Positions 44,343-54,123 are shown, numbered from the stretch's first letter. The stretch is 64,000 nt of DNA from Natrinema mahii (GCA_000690595.2 JHUT02000001.1:744001-808000); one strand, 5' to 3'. Numbers and translations are program-made. Notes: a model not told the origin generated them from the letters alone.

Positions 44343-46157
44343 ATGAGCGAACGCGCAGCAAAGGTCACACCGACCGACGAGGAACAGGACGACGAGCAGA
44401 TCACCGACAGCGCCGCGCCCGACGCGGCGGCCGAGGAGCCGGCGGCCGACACCGAGACGACGACCGATCCCGTTACCTCGGGTGCCGAGGCCGTCGTCCG
44501 CGCGTTGGAGAACGCGGGCGTCGAGTACGCCTTCGGCGTGCAGGGCGGGGCGATCATGCCCGTCTACGACGCGCTCTATGACTCCGACATTCGCCACGTG
44601 ACGATGGCCCACGAGCAGGGCGCGGCCCACGCGGCCGACGCCTACGGCATCGTCTCGGGCGAGCCGGGCGTCTGTCTGGCCACGTCGGGGCCGGGCGCGA
44701 CCAACCTCGTGACCGGCATCGCCGACGCCGACATGGACTCGGACCCGATGCTCGCGCTGACCGGGCAGGTCCCGACGGAGTTCGTCGGCAACGACGCCTT
44801 CCAAGAGACCGACACGACCGGTGTCACGACGCCGATCACCAAGGACAACACCTTCGCGAGCGGCTCCGACACCGTCGGTAACGACGTCAGCGAAGCCTTC
44901 GCGCTGGCCCGCGAGGGCCGGCCGGGGCCGACCCTGGTCGACCTGCCCAAAGACGTCACCAACGGGGAGACCGACCGCGAGCCCGACGCGCCGACGGTGC
45001 CCGATACCTACGAGGTCCAAGAGCGGGCCGACGAGGAAATCGTCGCGGCCGCGGCCGAGCGGATCGAGACCGCCGACCGCCCCGTCATGCTGCTGGGCGG
45101 CGGCGTCATCAAGGGCGAGGCCAGCGAGGCCTGCCGCGAGTTCGCTATCGAACACGAGATCCCGGTCATCACCACGATGCCCGGCATCGGCGCGTTCCCC
45201 GAGGATCACGAACTCTCGCTCGAGATGGCGGGGATGCACGGCACCGGCTACGCCAACATGGCGATCACCCACTGTGACACCCTGATCGGGATCGGTACCC
45301 GGTTCGACGACCGCCTGACCGGCGGTATCGAGACCTTCGCGCCCGACGCGGAGGTCATCCACGTCGACATCGATCCCGCGGAGATCTCGAAGAACATCCA
45401 CGCGGACTATCCGCTGATCGGCGACGCCGAAACGGTCGTCGAGCAGCTAGGCGAGGCGGTCGACGACTCGCCGGAAGCGAAGAAGTGGCGCGCCCAGTGC
45501 CAGCAGTGGAAGTCCGACTACTCGATGGCCTACGACGCGCCGAAGGACAAGCCGGTCCAGCCGGAGTTCGTCGTCGAGGCCCTGGACGAGGCCACCGACG
45601 ACGACACCATCGTCACGACCGGCGTCGGCCAACACCAGATGTGGGCCTGTCAGTACTGGACCTACACCGAGCCCCGCACCTGGGTCTCGAGTCACGGGCT
45701 CGGCGCGATGGGCTATGGCCTGCCGTCGGCGATCGGCGCGCGACTGGCGGCCGACGACGACCAAGACGTCGTCTGTATCGACGGCGACGGCTCCTTCCTG
45801 ATGACGATGCAGGGGCTGTCGGTCGCGGTCCGCGAGGACCTCGATATCACGGTCGCCGTCCTCAACAACGAGTACATCGGGATGGTCCGACAGTGGCAGG
45901 ACGCCTTCTTCGAGGGCCGACACGCCGCCTCGGACTACGGCTGGATGCCCGAGTTCGACAAGCTCGCCGAGGCCTTCGGCGCACAGGGGTACCGGATCGA
46001 CGACTACGACGACGTCGCCGACACCGTCGCGGACGCCGTCGCGTACGACGGCCCCTCGGTGATCGACGTCCACATCGATCCCGACGCCAACGTCTACCCG
46101 ATGGTGCCTTCTGGCGGCGACAACGGCCAGTTCGCACTCACGGAGGACCAGCTATGA
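44343..46157 (+). CDS. ilvB: Acetolactate synthase large subunit
   Basis: IlvB joins two pyruvate, or pyruvate and 2-oxobutyrate, with thiamine diphosphate as cofactor, the first shared step of valine and isoleucine synthesis. The 604-residue protein has an acidic Ala/Glu-rich N-terminal tail (about 45 residues), the conserved catalytic Glu in AHEQGAAHAADAYGI near residue 96, and the ThDP motif in CIDGDGSFLMTMQGLSVA to VLNNEYIGMVRQWQ near residue 480. The stop overlaps the ilvN start by four bases (ATGA), so the subunits are translated together. Confidence 0.97.
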   Translation: MSERAAKVTPTDEEQDDEQITDSAAPDAAAEEPAADTETTTDPVTSGAEAVVRALENAGVEYAFGVQGGAIMPVYDALYDSDIRHVTMAHEQGAAHAADAYGIVSGEPGVCLATSGPGATNLVTGIADADMDSDPMLALTGQVPTEFVGNDAFQETDTTGVTTPITKDNTFASGSDTVGNDVSEAFALAREGRPGPTLVDLPKDVTNGETDREPDAPTVPDTYEVQERADEEIVAAAAERIETADRPVMLLGGGVIKGEASEACREFAIEHEIPVITTMPGIGAFPEDHELSLEMAGMHGTGYANMAITHCDTLIGIGTRFDDRLTGGIETFAPDAEVIHVDIDPAEISKNIHADYPLIGDAETVVEQLGEAVDDSPEAKKWRAQCQQWKSDYSMAYDAPKDKPVQPEFVVEALDEATDDDTIVTTGVGQHQMWACQYWTYTEPRTWVSSHGLGAMGYGLPSAIGARLAADDDQDVVCIDGDGSFLMTMQGLSVAVREDLDITVAVLNNEYIGMVRQWQDAFFEGRHAASDYGWMPEFDKLAEAFGAQGYRIDDYDDVADTVADAVAYDGPSVIDVHIDPDANVYPMVPSGGDNGQFALTEDQL

Positions 46158-46813
46158 AGAAGGGACTCGAGGGCCCACCACCGGAAGAGCGACCGACACC
46201 CGCGGGACGGCGCAACAAGCAGGGCATCCGCATCGACCCCGAGGTCGAAGCGACCCACGACCCGCGCCGGACCGTCATCTCGGCGCTGGTCGAACACGAG
46301 CCGGGCGTCCTCTCGGACGTCTCGGGCCTGTTCTCGCGCCGCCAGTTCAACATCGAGAGCCTCACCGTCGGGCCGACCGAGGACGACGATCGCGCGCGGA
46401 TGACGATCGTCGTCGAGGAGCCCGATCCGGGCATCGATCAGGTCAAGAAGCAACTGCGCAAGCTCGTGCCCGTCATCGCGGTGCGCGAACTCGAGCCCGA
46501 CGCCATGCGTCGGGAACTCGCGCTGATCAAGGTCGCCGCCGACGACCCCGCACAGATCGCCGCCGTCGCGGAGATGTACGGCGGCAAGACCGTCGACTCG
46601 AGCCCGGAGACGGCGACGGTCGAGGTCACCGGCGCGCGCCAGAAGATCGAGGCCGCGGTCGAGACGTTCAGTCAGTTCGGGATCCGGGAGATCTCCCGGA
46701 CCGGGACGACGGCGCTGGCCCGCGGAACCGACCCGACGGGGACGGCCAGTGCAACGGCACAGCCCGCCGACGAGGCGAACCACGACGAACCCTACACAGC
46801 AGACGATGACTGA
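46154..46813 (+). CDS. ilvN: Acetolactate synthase small (regulatory) subunit
   Basis: The 219-residue regulatory subunit of acetolactate synthase. An ACT domain spans about residues 38-112 ([20 protein letters not shown] to ELEPD), and a C-terminal domain carries [20 protein letters not shown] and the SEK-like [22 protein letters not shown] domains bind valine and give feedback inhibition. A halophilic N-terminal tail (about 37 residues) and an acidic C-terminal tail (about 35 residues) extend the core. It overlaps ilvC by eight bases. Confidence 0.95.
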   Translation: MKKGLEGPPPEERPTPAGRRNKQGIRIDPEVEATHDPRRTVISALVEHEPGVLSDVSGLFSRRQFNIESLTVGPTEDDDRARMTIVVEEPDPGIDQVKKQLRKLVPVIAVRELEPDAMRRELALIKVAADDPAQIAAVAEMYGGKTVDSSPETATVEVTGARQKIEAAVETFSQFGIREISRTGTTALARGTDPTGTASATAQPADEANHDEPYTADDD

Positions 46814-47852
46814 CGACTTCACCACCGACATCTACTACGACGACGATGCAGACGTATCGACGCTCGACGACGAGACCGTGGCCGTGCTGGGCTACGGAAG
46901 CCAGGGCCACGCCCACGCGCTGAACCTCCACGACAGCGGGGTCGACGTGATCGTCGGCCTGCGCGAGGGGTCGTCCTCCCGGTCGGCCGCCGAGGCCGAC
47001 GGGCTGACGGTCGAGGCCCCAGCTGACGCGGTCGCTGCGGCCTCCTACGTCTCCGTACTGGTGCCCGACACCGTTCAGGCGGACGTCTACGAGAACGCCA
47101 TCGCGCCGAACCTCGAGGCCGGCGACACGCTGCAGTTCGCCCACGGGCTGAACATTCACTACGCCCAGATCGAGCCGCCGGAAGACGTCGACGTGACGAT
47201 GGTCGCGCCCAAGAGCCCGGGTCATCTCGTCCGTCGCAACTACGAGAACGACGAGGGGACGCCCGGTCTGCTCGCGGTCTATCAGGACACGACCGGCGAC
47301 GCACAGGAGCGCGCCCTCGCGTACGCGAAGGGGATCGGCTGTACCCGCGCCGGCGTCATCGAGACGACGTTCCAGGAAGAGGTCGAGTCGGACCTCTTCG
47401 GCGAGCAGGCCGTCCTCTGTGGCGGCGTCACCTCGCTGGTCAAACACGGCTACGAGACGCTGGTCGACGCCGGCTACTCGCCGGAGATTGCCTACTTCGA
47501 GTGTCTCAACGAGCTCAAACTGATCGTCGATCTGATGTACGAGGGCGGCCACGCCGAGATGTGGGATTCCGTCTCCGACACCGCCGAGTACGGCGGTCTC
47601 TCCCGGGGCGACCGCATCGTCGACGAGACCGTTCGCGAGAACATGGAGGAGACCTTAGCGGAGATTCAAAACGGCGAGTTCACTCGCGAGTGGATCCTCG
47701 AGAACCAGGCCGGTCGCCCGAGCTACAACCAGCTCCGGGAGGCCGAGAAGAACCACGAGATCGAAGAAGTCGGCGAGCGACTGCGCGACCTGTTCGCGTG
47801 GGCCGAGGAAGACACCGAAGACGAGTCCGTCCAGGTGCAGGCGGACGACTGA
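46806..47852 (+). CDS. ilvC: Ketol-acid reductoisomerase
   Basis: IlvC isomerises and reduces acetolactate and acetohydroxybutyrate with NAD(P)H. The 348-residue protein starts with [20 protein letters not shown], has the Rossmann motif [20 protein letters not shown] near residue 28, then the cofactor-specificity loop [27 protein letters not shown], and the C-terminal knotted domain with [19 protein letters not shown] and [18 protein letters not shown], which holds metal-binding residues. It is a class I enzyme. The start overlaps the end of ilvN. Confidence 0.97.
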   Translation: MTDDFTTDIYYDDDADVSTLDDETVAVLGYGSQGHAHALNLHDSGVDVIVGLREGSSSRSAAEADGLTVEAPADAVAAASYVSVLVPDTVQADVYENAIAPNLEAGDTLQFAHGLNIHYAQIEPPEDVDVTMVAPKSPGHLVRRNYENDEGTPGLLAVYQDTTGDAQERALAYAKGIGCTRAGVIETTFQEEVESDLFGEQAVLCGGVTSLVKHGYETLVDAGYSPEIAYFECLNELKLIVDLMYEGGHAEMWDSVSDTAEYGGLSRGDRIVDETVRENMEETLAEIQNGEFTREWILENQAGRPSYNQLREAEKNHEIEEVGERLRDLFAWAEEDTEDESVQVQADD

Positions 47853-47862
47853 GAGCGAACCC

Positions 47863-48141
47863 ATGACAGCAAACGACAACACGGACACGATAGCCGAGAT
47901 CAGCCACACCAACCCCTACACCGGGGAGACGGCCGGTCGCCTGTTCAGCCGCGGCCCGATCGTCGCAACCGACGGCGGCACGCCCGATGCGACCGAGCCC
48001 ACCGACGCTGACGAGGCCGACGAACGGACCGACGCGAACGAAACGATGCGCGACGTCGACCACACGCCGCCAGGGGACGCCGCGGACGCGAACCGCGTCT
48101 TCGAGCGTGGCCGAACACAGCCCGTAGAGGACGAGGAATGA
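47863..48141 (+). CDS. Small acidic protein in the leu-ilv operon
   Basis: A 92-residue protein between ilvC and leuC: an ordered N-terminal half ([31 protein letters not shown]), an acidic disordered middle, and a C-terminal [20 protein letters not shown]. It ends with a four-base ATGA overlap with leuC, so it is co-translated with it. As I recall, similar small genes occur at this place in other haloarchaea. The function is unknown; the conserved ends and the coupling suggest a partner for IlvC or LeuC. Confidence 0.7.
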   Translation: MTANDNTDTIAEISHTNPYTGETAGRLFSRGPIVATDGGTPDATEPTDADEADERTDANETMRDVDHTPPGDAADANRVFERGRTQPVEDEE

Positions 48142-49562
48142 GCGAGGGCACACTGTACGACAAGGTCTGGGATCGACACAAGGTCACCACGCTGCCGACC
48201 GGACAGGATCAGCTGTTCGTCGGGCTCCACCTCATCCACGAGGTCACGAGCCCGCAAGCGTTCGGCATGCTCCGCGAACGGGACCTCGAGGTCGCCTACC
48301 CCGAACTGACCCACGCGACGGTCGACCACATCGTCCCGACGGCCGACCAGTCCCGCCCCTACGAGGAGGACGCGGCCGAGGAGATGATGGCCGAACTCGA
48401 GGCGAACGTCCGCGAGGCGGGCATCGAGTTCTCGGACCCGACGACGGGCGATCAGGGGATCGTCCACGTCATTGGACCGGAGCAGGGACTGACCCAGCCC
48501 GGCAAGACGATCGTCTGTGGCGACAGCCACACCTCGACCCACGGTGCCTTCGGCGCGCTCGCGTTCGGCATCGGGACCTCCCAGATCCGCGACGTGCTCG
48601 CGACGGGCACCGTCGCCATGGAGAAGCAGAAAGTGCGGAAGATCCAGGTCGACGGCGAACTCGGCGAGGGCGTCGAGGCCAAGGACATCATCCTCGAGAT
48701 CATCCGTCGCCTGGGCACCGAGGGCGGCGTCGGCTACGTCTACGAGTACGCCGGCGAGGCCATCGAGAGCCTCGGGATGGAAGGCCGGATGTCGATCTGT
48801 AACATGTCCATCGAGGGCGGCGCTCGCGCGGGCTATGTCAACCCCGACGAGACCACCTACGAGTGGCTGGAAGAGACTGACTACTTCCAGGAGAACCCCG
48901 AGAAGTTCGAGGAACTCAAACCCTACTGGGAGTCGATCCGCTCCGACGCGGACGCGGAGTACGACGACGTCGTCCACATCGACGCCGACGACCTCGAGCC
49001 GGTCGTCACCTGGGGGACCACGCCCGGCCAGGGGATCGGCATCACGGATCCGATCCCGGAGCCGGAGTCACTGCCGGCGGAGAAACAGGATACCGCCCGA
49101 CGCGCACAGGAACACATGCGCGTCGCGCCCGGCGAGACGATGGAGGGGTACAACATCGACGTGGCCTTCCTCGGCTCCTGTACGAACGCCCGCCTGCCCG
49201 ACCTGCGACGCGCCGCCCGGATCGTCGAGGGACGGGCAGTCGCCGACGACGTCCGCGCGATGGTCGTCCCCGGCAGCCAGCGCGTCCAGAAAGCCGCCGA
49301 GGAGGAAGGGCTCAAAGACACCTTCGAGGAGGCCGGCTTCGAGTGGCGCAACGCCGGCTGCTCGATGTGTCTGGGCATGAACGAGGACCAACTCGAGGGC
49401 GACGAGGCCTGTGCCTCCTCCTCGAACCGGAACTTCGTCGGCCGACAGGGCTCGAAGGACGGCCGGACCGTCCTGATGAACCCGCAGATGGTCGCCACGG
49501 CGGCGATCACCGGCGAAGTGACCGACGTTCGAGAGCTGCCGGAAACGGAGGTGACCGCCTGA
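48138..49562 (+). CDS. leuC: 3-isopropylmalate dehydratase large subunit
   Basis: LeuC is the aconitase-like [4Fe-4S] subunit that isomerises 2- to 3-isopropylmalate with LeuD. The 474-residue protein has [20 protein letters not shown] near residue 125, a cluster Cys in [20 protein letters not shown] near residue 350, and [20 protein letters not shown] near residue 408, which carries the other two cluster cysteines. All are intact. The stop overlaps the leuD start by one base (TGATG). Confidence 0.96.
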   Translation: MSEGTLYDKVWDRHKVTTLPTGQDQLFVGLHLIHEVTSPQAFGMLRERDLEVAYPELTHATVDHIVPTADQSRPYEEDAAEEMMAELEANVREAGIEFSDPTTGDQGIVHVIGPEQGLTQPGKTIVCGDSHTSTHGAFGALAFGIGTSQIRDVLATGTVAMEKQKVRKIQVDGELGEGVEAKDIILEIIRRLGTEGGVGYVYEYAGEAIESLGMEGRMSICNMSIEGGARAGYVNPDETTYEWLEETDYFQENPEKFEELKPYWESIRSDADAEYDDVVHIDADDLEPVVTWGTTPGQGIGITDPIPEPESLPAEKQDTARRAQEHMRVAPGETMEGYNIDVAFLGSCTNARLPDLRRAARIVEGRAVADDVRAMVVPGSQRVQKAAEEEGLKDTFEEAGFEWRNAGCSMCLGMNEDQLEGDEACASSSNRNFVGRQGSKDGRTVLMNPQMVATAAITGEVTDVRELPETEVTA

Positions 49563-50197
49563 TGGGCGACGAAATCGAGATTCCGGAGGTCGACTACGTC
49601 TCGGGGTCGGGCGTCCCGATCCGGGGCAACGACATCGACACCGACCAGATCATCCCCGCCCGCTTCATGAAGGTCGTCACCTTCGACGGCCTCGGCGAGT
49701 TCGCGTTCTTCGACCTGCGGTTCGACGACGACGACAACCAGAAGGACCACCCGTTCAACGAGGACCGGTTCCAGGACTCCTCGGTGATGGTCGTCAACTC
49801 GAACTTCGGCTGTGGCTCCTCGAGAGAGCACGCGCCCCAGGCCCTGATGCGCTGGGGTATCGACGCGATCATCGGCGAGAGCTTCGCCGAAATCTTCGCT
49901 GGCAACTGTCTCGCGCTCGGCATCCCGACCGTCACGGCCGACAGCGAGACGATCGAGGCCCTGCAGGACTGGGTCGACGAGAACCCCGACGGCGAGATCG
50001 ACATCGACGTCGAGGCCGAGGAAGTCACCTACGACGACGAGACGATCGACGTCACCGTCGACGACGCCCAGCGCAAAGCCCTCGTCGAGGGCGTCTGGGA
50101 CACGACGGCGCTGATGAAGTCAAACGCCGGCGCGGTCCGCGAGACGGCTCGCGAACTGCCCTACGTCGACGACGCGGCGATCCCGGACGCCGAATAG
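49562..50197 (+). CDS. leuD: 3-isopropylmalate dehydratase small subunit
   Basis: LeuD is the swivel subunit of isopropylmalate isomerase. The 211-residue protein has GNDIDTDQIIPARFMK near residue 21 and NSNFGCGSSREHAPQALMRW near residue 80, both typical of LeuD. The acidic C-terminal 60 residues fit a halophilic form. Unlike in many haloarchaea, where leuB follows directly, here leuB lies 2.9 kb further on after unrelated genes. Confidence 0.95.
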   Translation: MGDEIEIPEVDYVSGSGVPIRGNDIDTDQIIPARFMKVVTFDGLGEFAFFDLRFDDDDNQKDHPFNEDRFQDSSVMVVNSNFGCGSSREHAPQALMRWGIDAIIGESFAEIFAGNCLALGIPTVTADSETIEALQDWVDENPDGEIDIDVEAEEVTYDDETIDVTVDDAQRKALVEGVWDTTALMKSNAGAVRETARELPYVDDAAIPDAE

Positions 50198-50472
50198 TCT
50201 CAGTCCTCGAGGCGCTCGAGTGCGATTTTTGATCGAGACACACGGTAGCTGACTCGGGTGACCTGGAGTCGTCTCTTTTCGGGGTGGCTCGAGTTCCGTA
50301 ATCCGGGTCCGTGTGGCTGTATCAAAGCTTACCTGCGAGAGTGCTATCGGAAGAAATATGCGAATTTCCGCGGTGAGTTCCCTGCATCCGTACCGCGAAC
50401 ACTCCTAATGTGGACGGCACAGCCCTATCGGAAACGACGCCTGGAACTTCATTCAAAACAATAGGAGTGTGC

Positions 50473-50985
50473 TTACCGCGAACTGTTTGTAAAACGGCTG
50501 ACCTCCGCTCGATATTCTGGAACGTTTTCGGCATCGATCCGCTCAACCGACCAGATCAGTGACTCACCACTAGGATCGACGTGCCCATATAGTCCGATAT
50601 AATTGCTTTCTTCGGTTGCCTCACCAACTGTAGAGAACTGTTCGGTTACTCCACTGAGTTCTCCCGTCACTTCGAAATACTCTGCTTTCTCCTCCCAAAT
50701 AGCAGGGACGTACTCTTGATACGGTGGGAGCGGTGTCTCATCCATGCCCTGTCCGCGTTGAGCCGACTCAAGCGTTATCGTTTCAGTCACCGGTTCTGAC
50801 TCGGCGGCACGGATCGTTACTGTTACATCTACACGTTCATCGTGCATGTTTACTACTGATATATGAATCAGGTGAACATCTTCGGAGATTAGTCGCGAGA
50901 GACAACCAGCAGTACTCGATACAAGTCCGACAGCGACTGTTCCGAGGAGTTTTCGTCGGCTGAAATTCATTTGATTAGAGAACAT
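50473..50985 (-). CDS. Tat-exported lipoprotein, unknown function
   Basis: A 170-residue protein with a Tat signal (FSRRKLLGTVAVGLVSSTAG) and a lipobox SSTAGC near residue 28, so it should be anchored to the outside of the membrane by a lipid on that Cys. The mature part is a beta-rich domain of about 140 residues (HLIHISVVNMHDERVDVTVT, EYVPAIWEEKAEYFEVTGEL). Such domains are common among haloarchaeal secreted proteins and have no assigned role. A start at the second Met (MNFSRRKLL) would give a normal signal as well. Confidence 0.7.
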   Translation of the reverse strand: MFSNQMNFSRRKLLGTVAVGLVSSTAGCLSRLISEDVHLIHISVVNMHDERVDVTVTIRAAESEPVTETITLESAQRGQGMDETPLPPYQEYVPAIWEEKAEYFEVTGELSGVTEQFSTVGEATEESNYIGLYGHVDPSGESLIWSVERIDAENVPEYRAEVSRFTNSSR

Positions 50986-51300
50986 ATTTGACTCAAGCTA
51001 CAATAATGAACCAGACACTAATGAAATACCGGGTTTAATGGTGAAATAATCCCGTACCGAACTGCTGCACAAATTTTGGCCCCGTTCAGAGCCGTTCTCA
51101 GTGGACGTTCTCTTTCCTTGTCCAGTCGATAGGTGTCGCTCAAGCATCGTCTCGTTTTGCCCCCGAAGTTGACTCGAGAAAGTAGAGATCGAGTGGTTAG
51201 GGGAGGATATCCGTCGTAGGCACACTGTGCGGTCCGCTCCGGAAACTCACGGTCCGGACGACAACCCCGGCCCAACCAGTCAACATCCTAACGTTCTTTA
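50986..51300. other. Non-coding stretch before the structured RNA candidate
   Basis: About 315 bases. The minus-strand open frames here (for example 51018-51275) are Arg-rich and start at odd places; I see no known product. A run near 51060-51150 has the composition of old, decayed coding sequence, but I could not identify it. The TATA-like tttata at 51297-51302 sits at the end. Confidence 0.4.
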
Positions 51301-51426
51301 TAGTTGGTTGCGTAACGCACGGATGCGCACGAAAGTGCGCCGAGTCGGAGTGTCCAGGACCAACTACACACTCCGACTCAACTGAGGCCCCCGCGTAGCG
51401 GGAGCAATCCACCATTGACGGTGGCG
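51301..51426 (+). ncRNA. Candidate structured RNA with five hairpins
   Basis: Five stem-loops follow in a row. (1) tgcg/cgca at 51309-51319. (2) gcgcac/gtgcgc with a GAAA tetraloop at 51325-51340. (3) a perfect 12-base stem gagtcggagtgt/acactccgactc at 51342-51379 with a 14-base loop. (4) cccgc/gcggg at 51390-51402. (5) ccacc/ggtgg at 51409-51424. The loop of hairpin 3 contains ccaacta (51360-51366), the exact complement of tagttgg at 51301-51307, which could form a pseudoknot. No tnpB lies nearby. Strand is assumed from the GNRA tetraloop. It could be a stand-alone RNA or a remnant IS200/IS605 right end with an omega-RNA. Confidence 0.5.
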
Positions 51427-51526
51427 AAATAAAGATGTGCCGACGTCCCGCCACCCAGTCGTAGCTGTGACCGGCGGGCTCGCTGGATTGTGTTTCGCTG
51501 TGTCGGGGCCTGCAACCGAACGACAC

Positions 51527-51706
51527 ATGGTCTCGAGAATCACCATCCACTGCGACTGTGGTACCGACGTCCATCTCGCGACGACCGACGATCCGGCGAC
51601 GTGTCCGGACTGTAGAACGGCGTTTGCGACGACGGTCTTCGAACTCACCAACTATCACCATGCATCCAGCACTCGCCACGGCACTGTCACGTATCGCGGC
51701 CCGTGA
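51527..51706 (+). CDS. Small zinc-ribbon protein
   Basis: A 59-residue frame starting MVSRITIHCDCGTDVHLATT with a CxC...CxxC pattern (HCDCG, then ATCPDCRTAF), spaced like a zinc ribbon. The C-terminal part overlaps the next gene by 47 bases. Zinc-ribbon micro-proteins are frequent in haloarchaea. Its start was chosen at the Met just before the ribbon. The gene could be chance, but the paired cysteines argue against it. Confidence 0.5.
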   Translation: MVSRITIHCDCGTDVHLATTDDPATCPDCRTAFATTVFELTNYHHASSTRHGTVTYRGP

Positions 51707-51878
51707 GGGCTGTGATCGATCGGCCTTGCCACCGCTGTACGAGGCCGTCGATCCCGAGGCACTGGCCGCGGTACTCGAGTCGAACGGAGACGTCGCCGTT
51801 CGCTTCACGTACGGCGACTACCGCGTCGTACTCGGCCCCGATCCCGACGAAGTGACGGTGATCGACGGGGCGCAGTAA
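51660..51878 (+). CDS. HalOD1-like output-domain protein
   Basis: A 72-residue protein with the pattern IAAREGCDRSALPPLYEAVD near residue 11, followed by DVAVRFTYGDYRVVLGPDPDEV. This is the halobacterial output domain HalOD1 as I recall it, found fused to response regulators or alone. Here it stands alone. It overlaps the zinc-ribbon frame by 47 bases. Confidence 0.65.
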   Translation: MHPALATALSRIAAREGCDRSALPPLYEAVDPEALAAVLESNGDVAVRFTYGDYRVVLGPDPDEVTVIDGAQ

Positions 51879-52090
51879 CGGGTCGTCAGTCGGACCCGGT
51901 CGACGATCACCTGTCTCCCTCGAGTCGGGGTTTCACCGCGTGTTGACGCCCGTCCGGCGTGATTCGTCGGTCCAGTGACCGACATCCGTGTCCGTGATAT
52001 GCGTTTCGGCCGGGTCGTCCACTTCCCCGCGTCGGCCGCGAGGTGGCTCGAAACCGCGAGATACTTCGGAGCCAGTGCCCAACTACGGGT

Positions 52091-53005
52091 ATGTCTCGTT
52101 TCCTCGACGGGGGACTTTTCCTGTTGCTCGCCGTCCTGTGGGGGTTTTCCTTTCCCGCGATCTCGGTCGGCCTCGAGTATCTCCCGCCGCTGCTCTTTGC
52201 GGCCGCCCGGTACGACATCGCGGCGGTCCTGTTGCTGACTGCGGCCGTCGTCCGGGCCGAGAAGTGGCGACCGACCGAGCGGAACGATCTGGCGGCCGTC
52301 GCGGGCGGCGGCGTCTTTCTCATCGCCGGCAACGGCCTGCTCTTTCTGGGTCAACAGACGGTTCCCAGCGGCGTCGCTGCGATCTTACAGGGGCTGGTGC
52401 CGATCATCACCGCACTGTGGGCGATCCCGCTGCTGGGCGAACGGCTCTCGCCGCTCGGGGCCGTCGGCGCGGCGATCGGCTTTCTGGGCGTCGGCCTCGT
52501 GATCCAGCCCGACCCGGCTAACCTGCTCGCCGGCGACACCGCCTCGCAGTTGCTCATCGTCGGGCAGGTCTGTAGCGTCGCGCTCGGTGGCGTGTTGATC
52601 CAGCGGGCCGGCCCGACCCTCGAGCAACTGCCGCTGGTCGGCTGGTCGATGCTCGTCGGCGGGCTCGTCTTGCACGCGGTCAGCCTCGCGGCCGGCGAGG
52701 TGCCGAGCGTCGACGTGGTCGGCCCCGTCTCGATGGGCGCACTGCTCTATCTCGGCGTCTTCGCGACCGCGATCGCGTTCATGATCTACTTCCGCGTCCT
52801 CGCGGAATACGGCGCGTTCGAGGCGGCGCTGATCGGCTATCTGGTGCCGATCGTCGCGACCGTGGCCAGCGTCGTCCTGCTGGGCGAGGAGATCGGCGTC
52901 CTGACCGTCGCCGGTTTCGGGCTGGTGGCGGTCGGCTTCGCCCTGCTCAAGCGGCGCGCGATCGCCGACGCGGTGGGGTTCTCGACGGGCGTCGAGAGTC
53001 CCTGA
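52091..53005 (+). CDS. EamA/DMT-family transporter
   Basis: A 304-residue permease with ten membrane helices in two EamA repeats, each about 140 residues. The first starts with FLDGGLFLLLAVLWGFSFPA and has GQQTVPSGVAAILQGLVPII; the second has LLIVGQVCSVALGGVLIQRA and ALIGYLVPIVATVASVVLLG. DMT transporters export amino acids or metabolites. It lies just before leuB, which hints at branched-chain substrates, but the gap and separate promoter make that speculative. The start was set at MSRFLDGGL, since the upstream extension is not hydrophobic. Confidence 0.82.
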   Translation: MSRFLDGGLFLLLAVLWGFSFPAISVGLEYLPPLLFAAARYDIAAVLLLTAAVVRAEKWRPTERNDLAAVAGGGVFLIAGNGLLFLGQQTVPSGVAAILQGLVPIITALWAIPLLGERLSPLGAVGAAIGFLGVGLVIQPDPANLLAGDTASQLLIVGQVCSVALGGVLIQRAGPTLEQLPLVGWSMLVGGLVLHAVSLAAGEVPSVDVVGPVSMGALLYLGVFATAIAFMIYFRVLAEYGAFEAALIGYLVPIVATVASVVLLGEEIGVLTVAGFGLVAVGFALLKRRAIADAVGFSTGVESP

Positions 53006-53095
53006 CGGGCGAGCGGGTCGGGACAGTCGGTTCGACGTCAGTGACGGGATGACGGTATCGATACCCTCTTTTCGGCCCCGCGACGATGATTGGGC

Positions 53096-54076
53096 ATGAC
53101 TCACGAGATCGCCGTCATCCCGGGCGACGGAATCGGACAGGAAGTAACGCCGGCCGCCGTCGAGGTGCTGGAGGCCCTCGAACCCGACTTCGAGTTCGTC
53201 GACGCCGACGCCGGCGACGCGGTAAAGGACGAAACCGGCGAGGCGCTGCCTCAGGAGACCTACGACCTGGCGGCGTCGGCCGACGCGACGCTGTTCGGCG
53301 CGGCCGGCGACACGGCTGCGGACGTCATCCTGCCGCTCCGAGAGGCGGTCGATTCGTTCGTCAACGTCCGCCCGGCGAAGGCCTATCCCGGCGTCGACGC
53401 CGTCCGCCCCGAGACGGATCTCGTCTTCCTCCGGGAGAACACCGAGGGCGTCTACGCGGGCCACGAGGATCGACTGAGCCAGGACGTCTCGACGCTGACT
53501 CGCGTCGTCACGGAGTCCGCCTCGGAGCGACTCGCCGAGTTCGCCTGTGACTACGTCGCCGGCGACGACCACGACGGCTTCTCGATCGTCCACAAGGCGA
53601 ACGTCATGCGCGAGACGGACGGACTCTTCCGCGACACGGTCAAAGGCGTCGCCGACGAGCACGGCGTCGAGACCGATCAGGTGCTGATGGACGCCTTCGC
53701 GACGCGGGTCTGTCTCGACCCCGAGCAGTTCGACGTCGTCGTCTGTCCGAACCTCGCGGGCGACGTCCTCTCCGACCTCGCCGCGGGACTGGTCGGCGGG
53801 CTGGGCCTGCTGCCCTCGGCCAACATCGGTCCCGACCGCGCCCTCTTCGAGCCCGTCCACGGCACCGCGCCCGACATCGCGGGCGAGGGCGTCGCCAACC
53901 CCGCAGCGACGATCATCTCGGCGGCGATGCTGCTCGAGTACCTGGGCTACGACGACGAGAGCGACCGGGTCCATGCAGCCGTCGAAGCGACGCTGGAAGA
54001 CGGCCCGCGTACCCCGGACCTGGGCGGCGACGCCTCCACCGAGGATGTGACCGCGGCGATCATCGATCGCCTGTAA
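53096..54076 (+). CDS. leuB: 3-isopropylmalate dehydrogenase
   Basis: LeuB oxidises and decarboxylates 3-isopropylmalate to 2-oxoisocaproate. The 326-residue protein has the family start [20 protein letters not shown], substrate contacts in [20 protein letters not shown] near residue 113, [15 protein letters not shown] near residue 168, and the metal/NAD region [20 protein letters not shown] followed by [17 protein letters not shown] near residue 256. The 2.9 kb between leuD and leuB carry unrelated genes, though leuB has its own promoter (gtatcgataccctc and more). Confidence 0.93.
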   Translation: MTHEIAVIPGDGIGQEVTPAAVEVLEALEPDFEFVDADAGDAVKDETGEALPQETYDLAASADATLFGAAGDTAADVILPLREAVDSFVNVRPAKAYPGVDAVRPETDLVFLRENTEGVYAGHEDRLSQDVSTLTRVVTESASERLAEFACDYVAGDDHDGFSIVHKANVMRETDGLFRDTVKGVADEHGVETDQVLMDAFATRVCLDPEQFDVVVCPNLAGDVLSDLAAGLVGGLGLLPSANIGPDRALFEPVHGTAPDIAGEGVANPAATIISAAMLLEYLGYDDESDRVHAAVEATLEDGPRTPDLGGDASTEDVTAAIIDRL

Positions 54077-54123
54077 CGCGGCCACTCGCCGTCTTTTAGT
54101 AGCGCGGCGTCGCCGAACACCGC

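Noticed and set aside
44020-44346. 108-residue frame overlapping the ilvB start
   Set aside because: Arg/Ser/Gln-rich product, starts inside the leuA end region, and overlaps the uORF and hairpin; looks like chance.
50258-50464. 68-residue frame MTWSRLFSGWLEFRN
   Set aside because: Basic and Cys/Arg-rich, no ribosome site, not like neighbouring genes.
51301-51426. Calling the structured RNA a TnpB omega-RNA outright
   Set aside because: No tnpB or tnpA reading frame was found within several kb; the shape alone is not enough.
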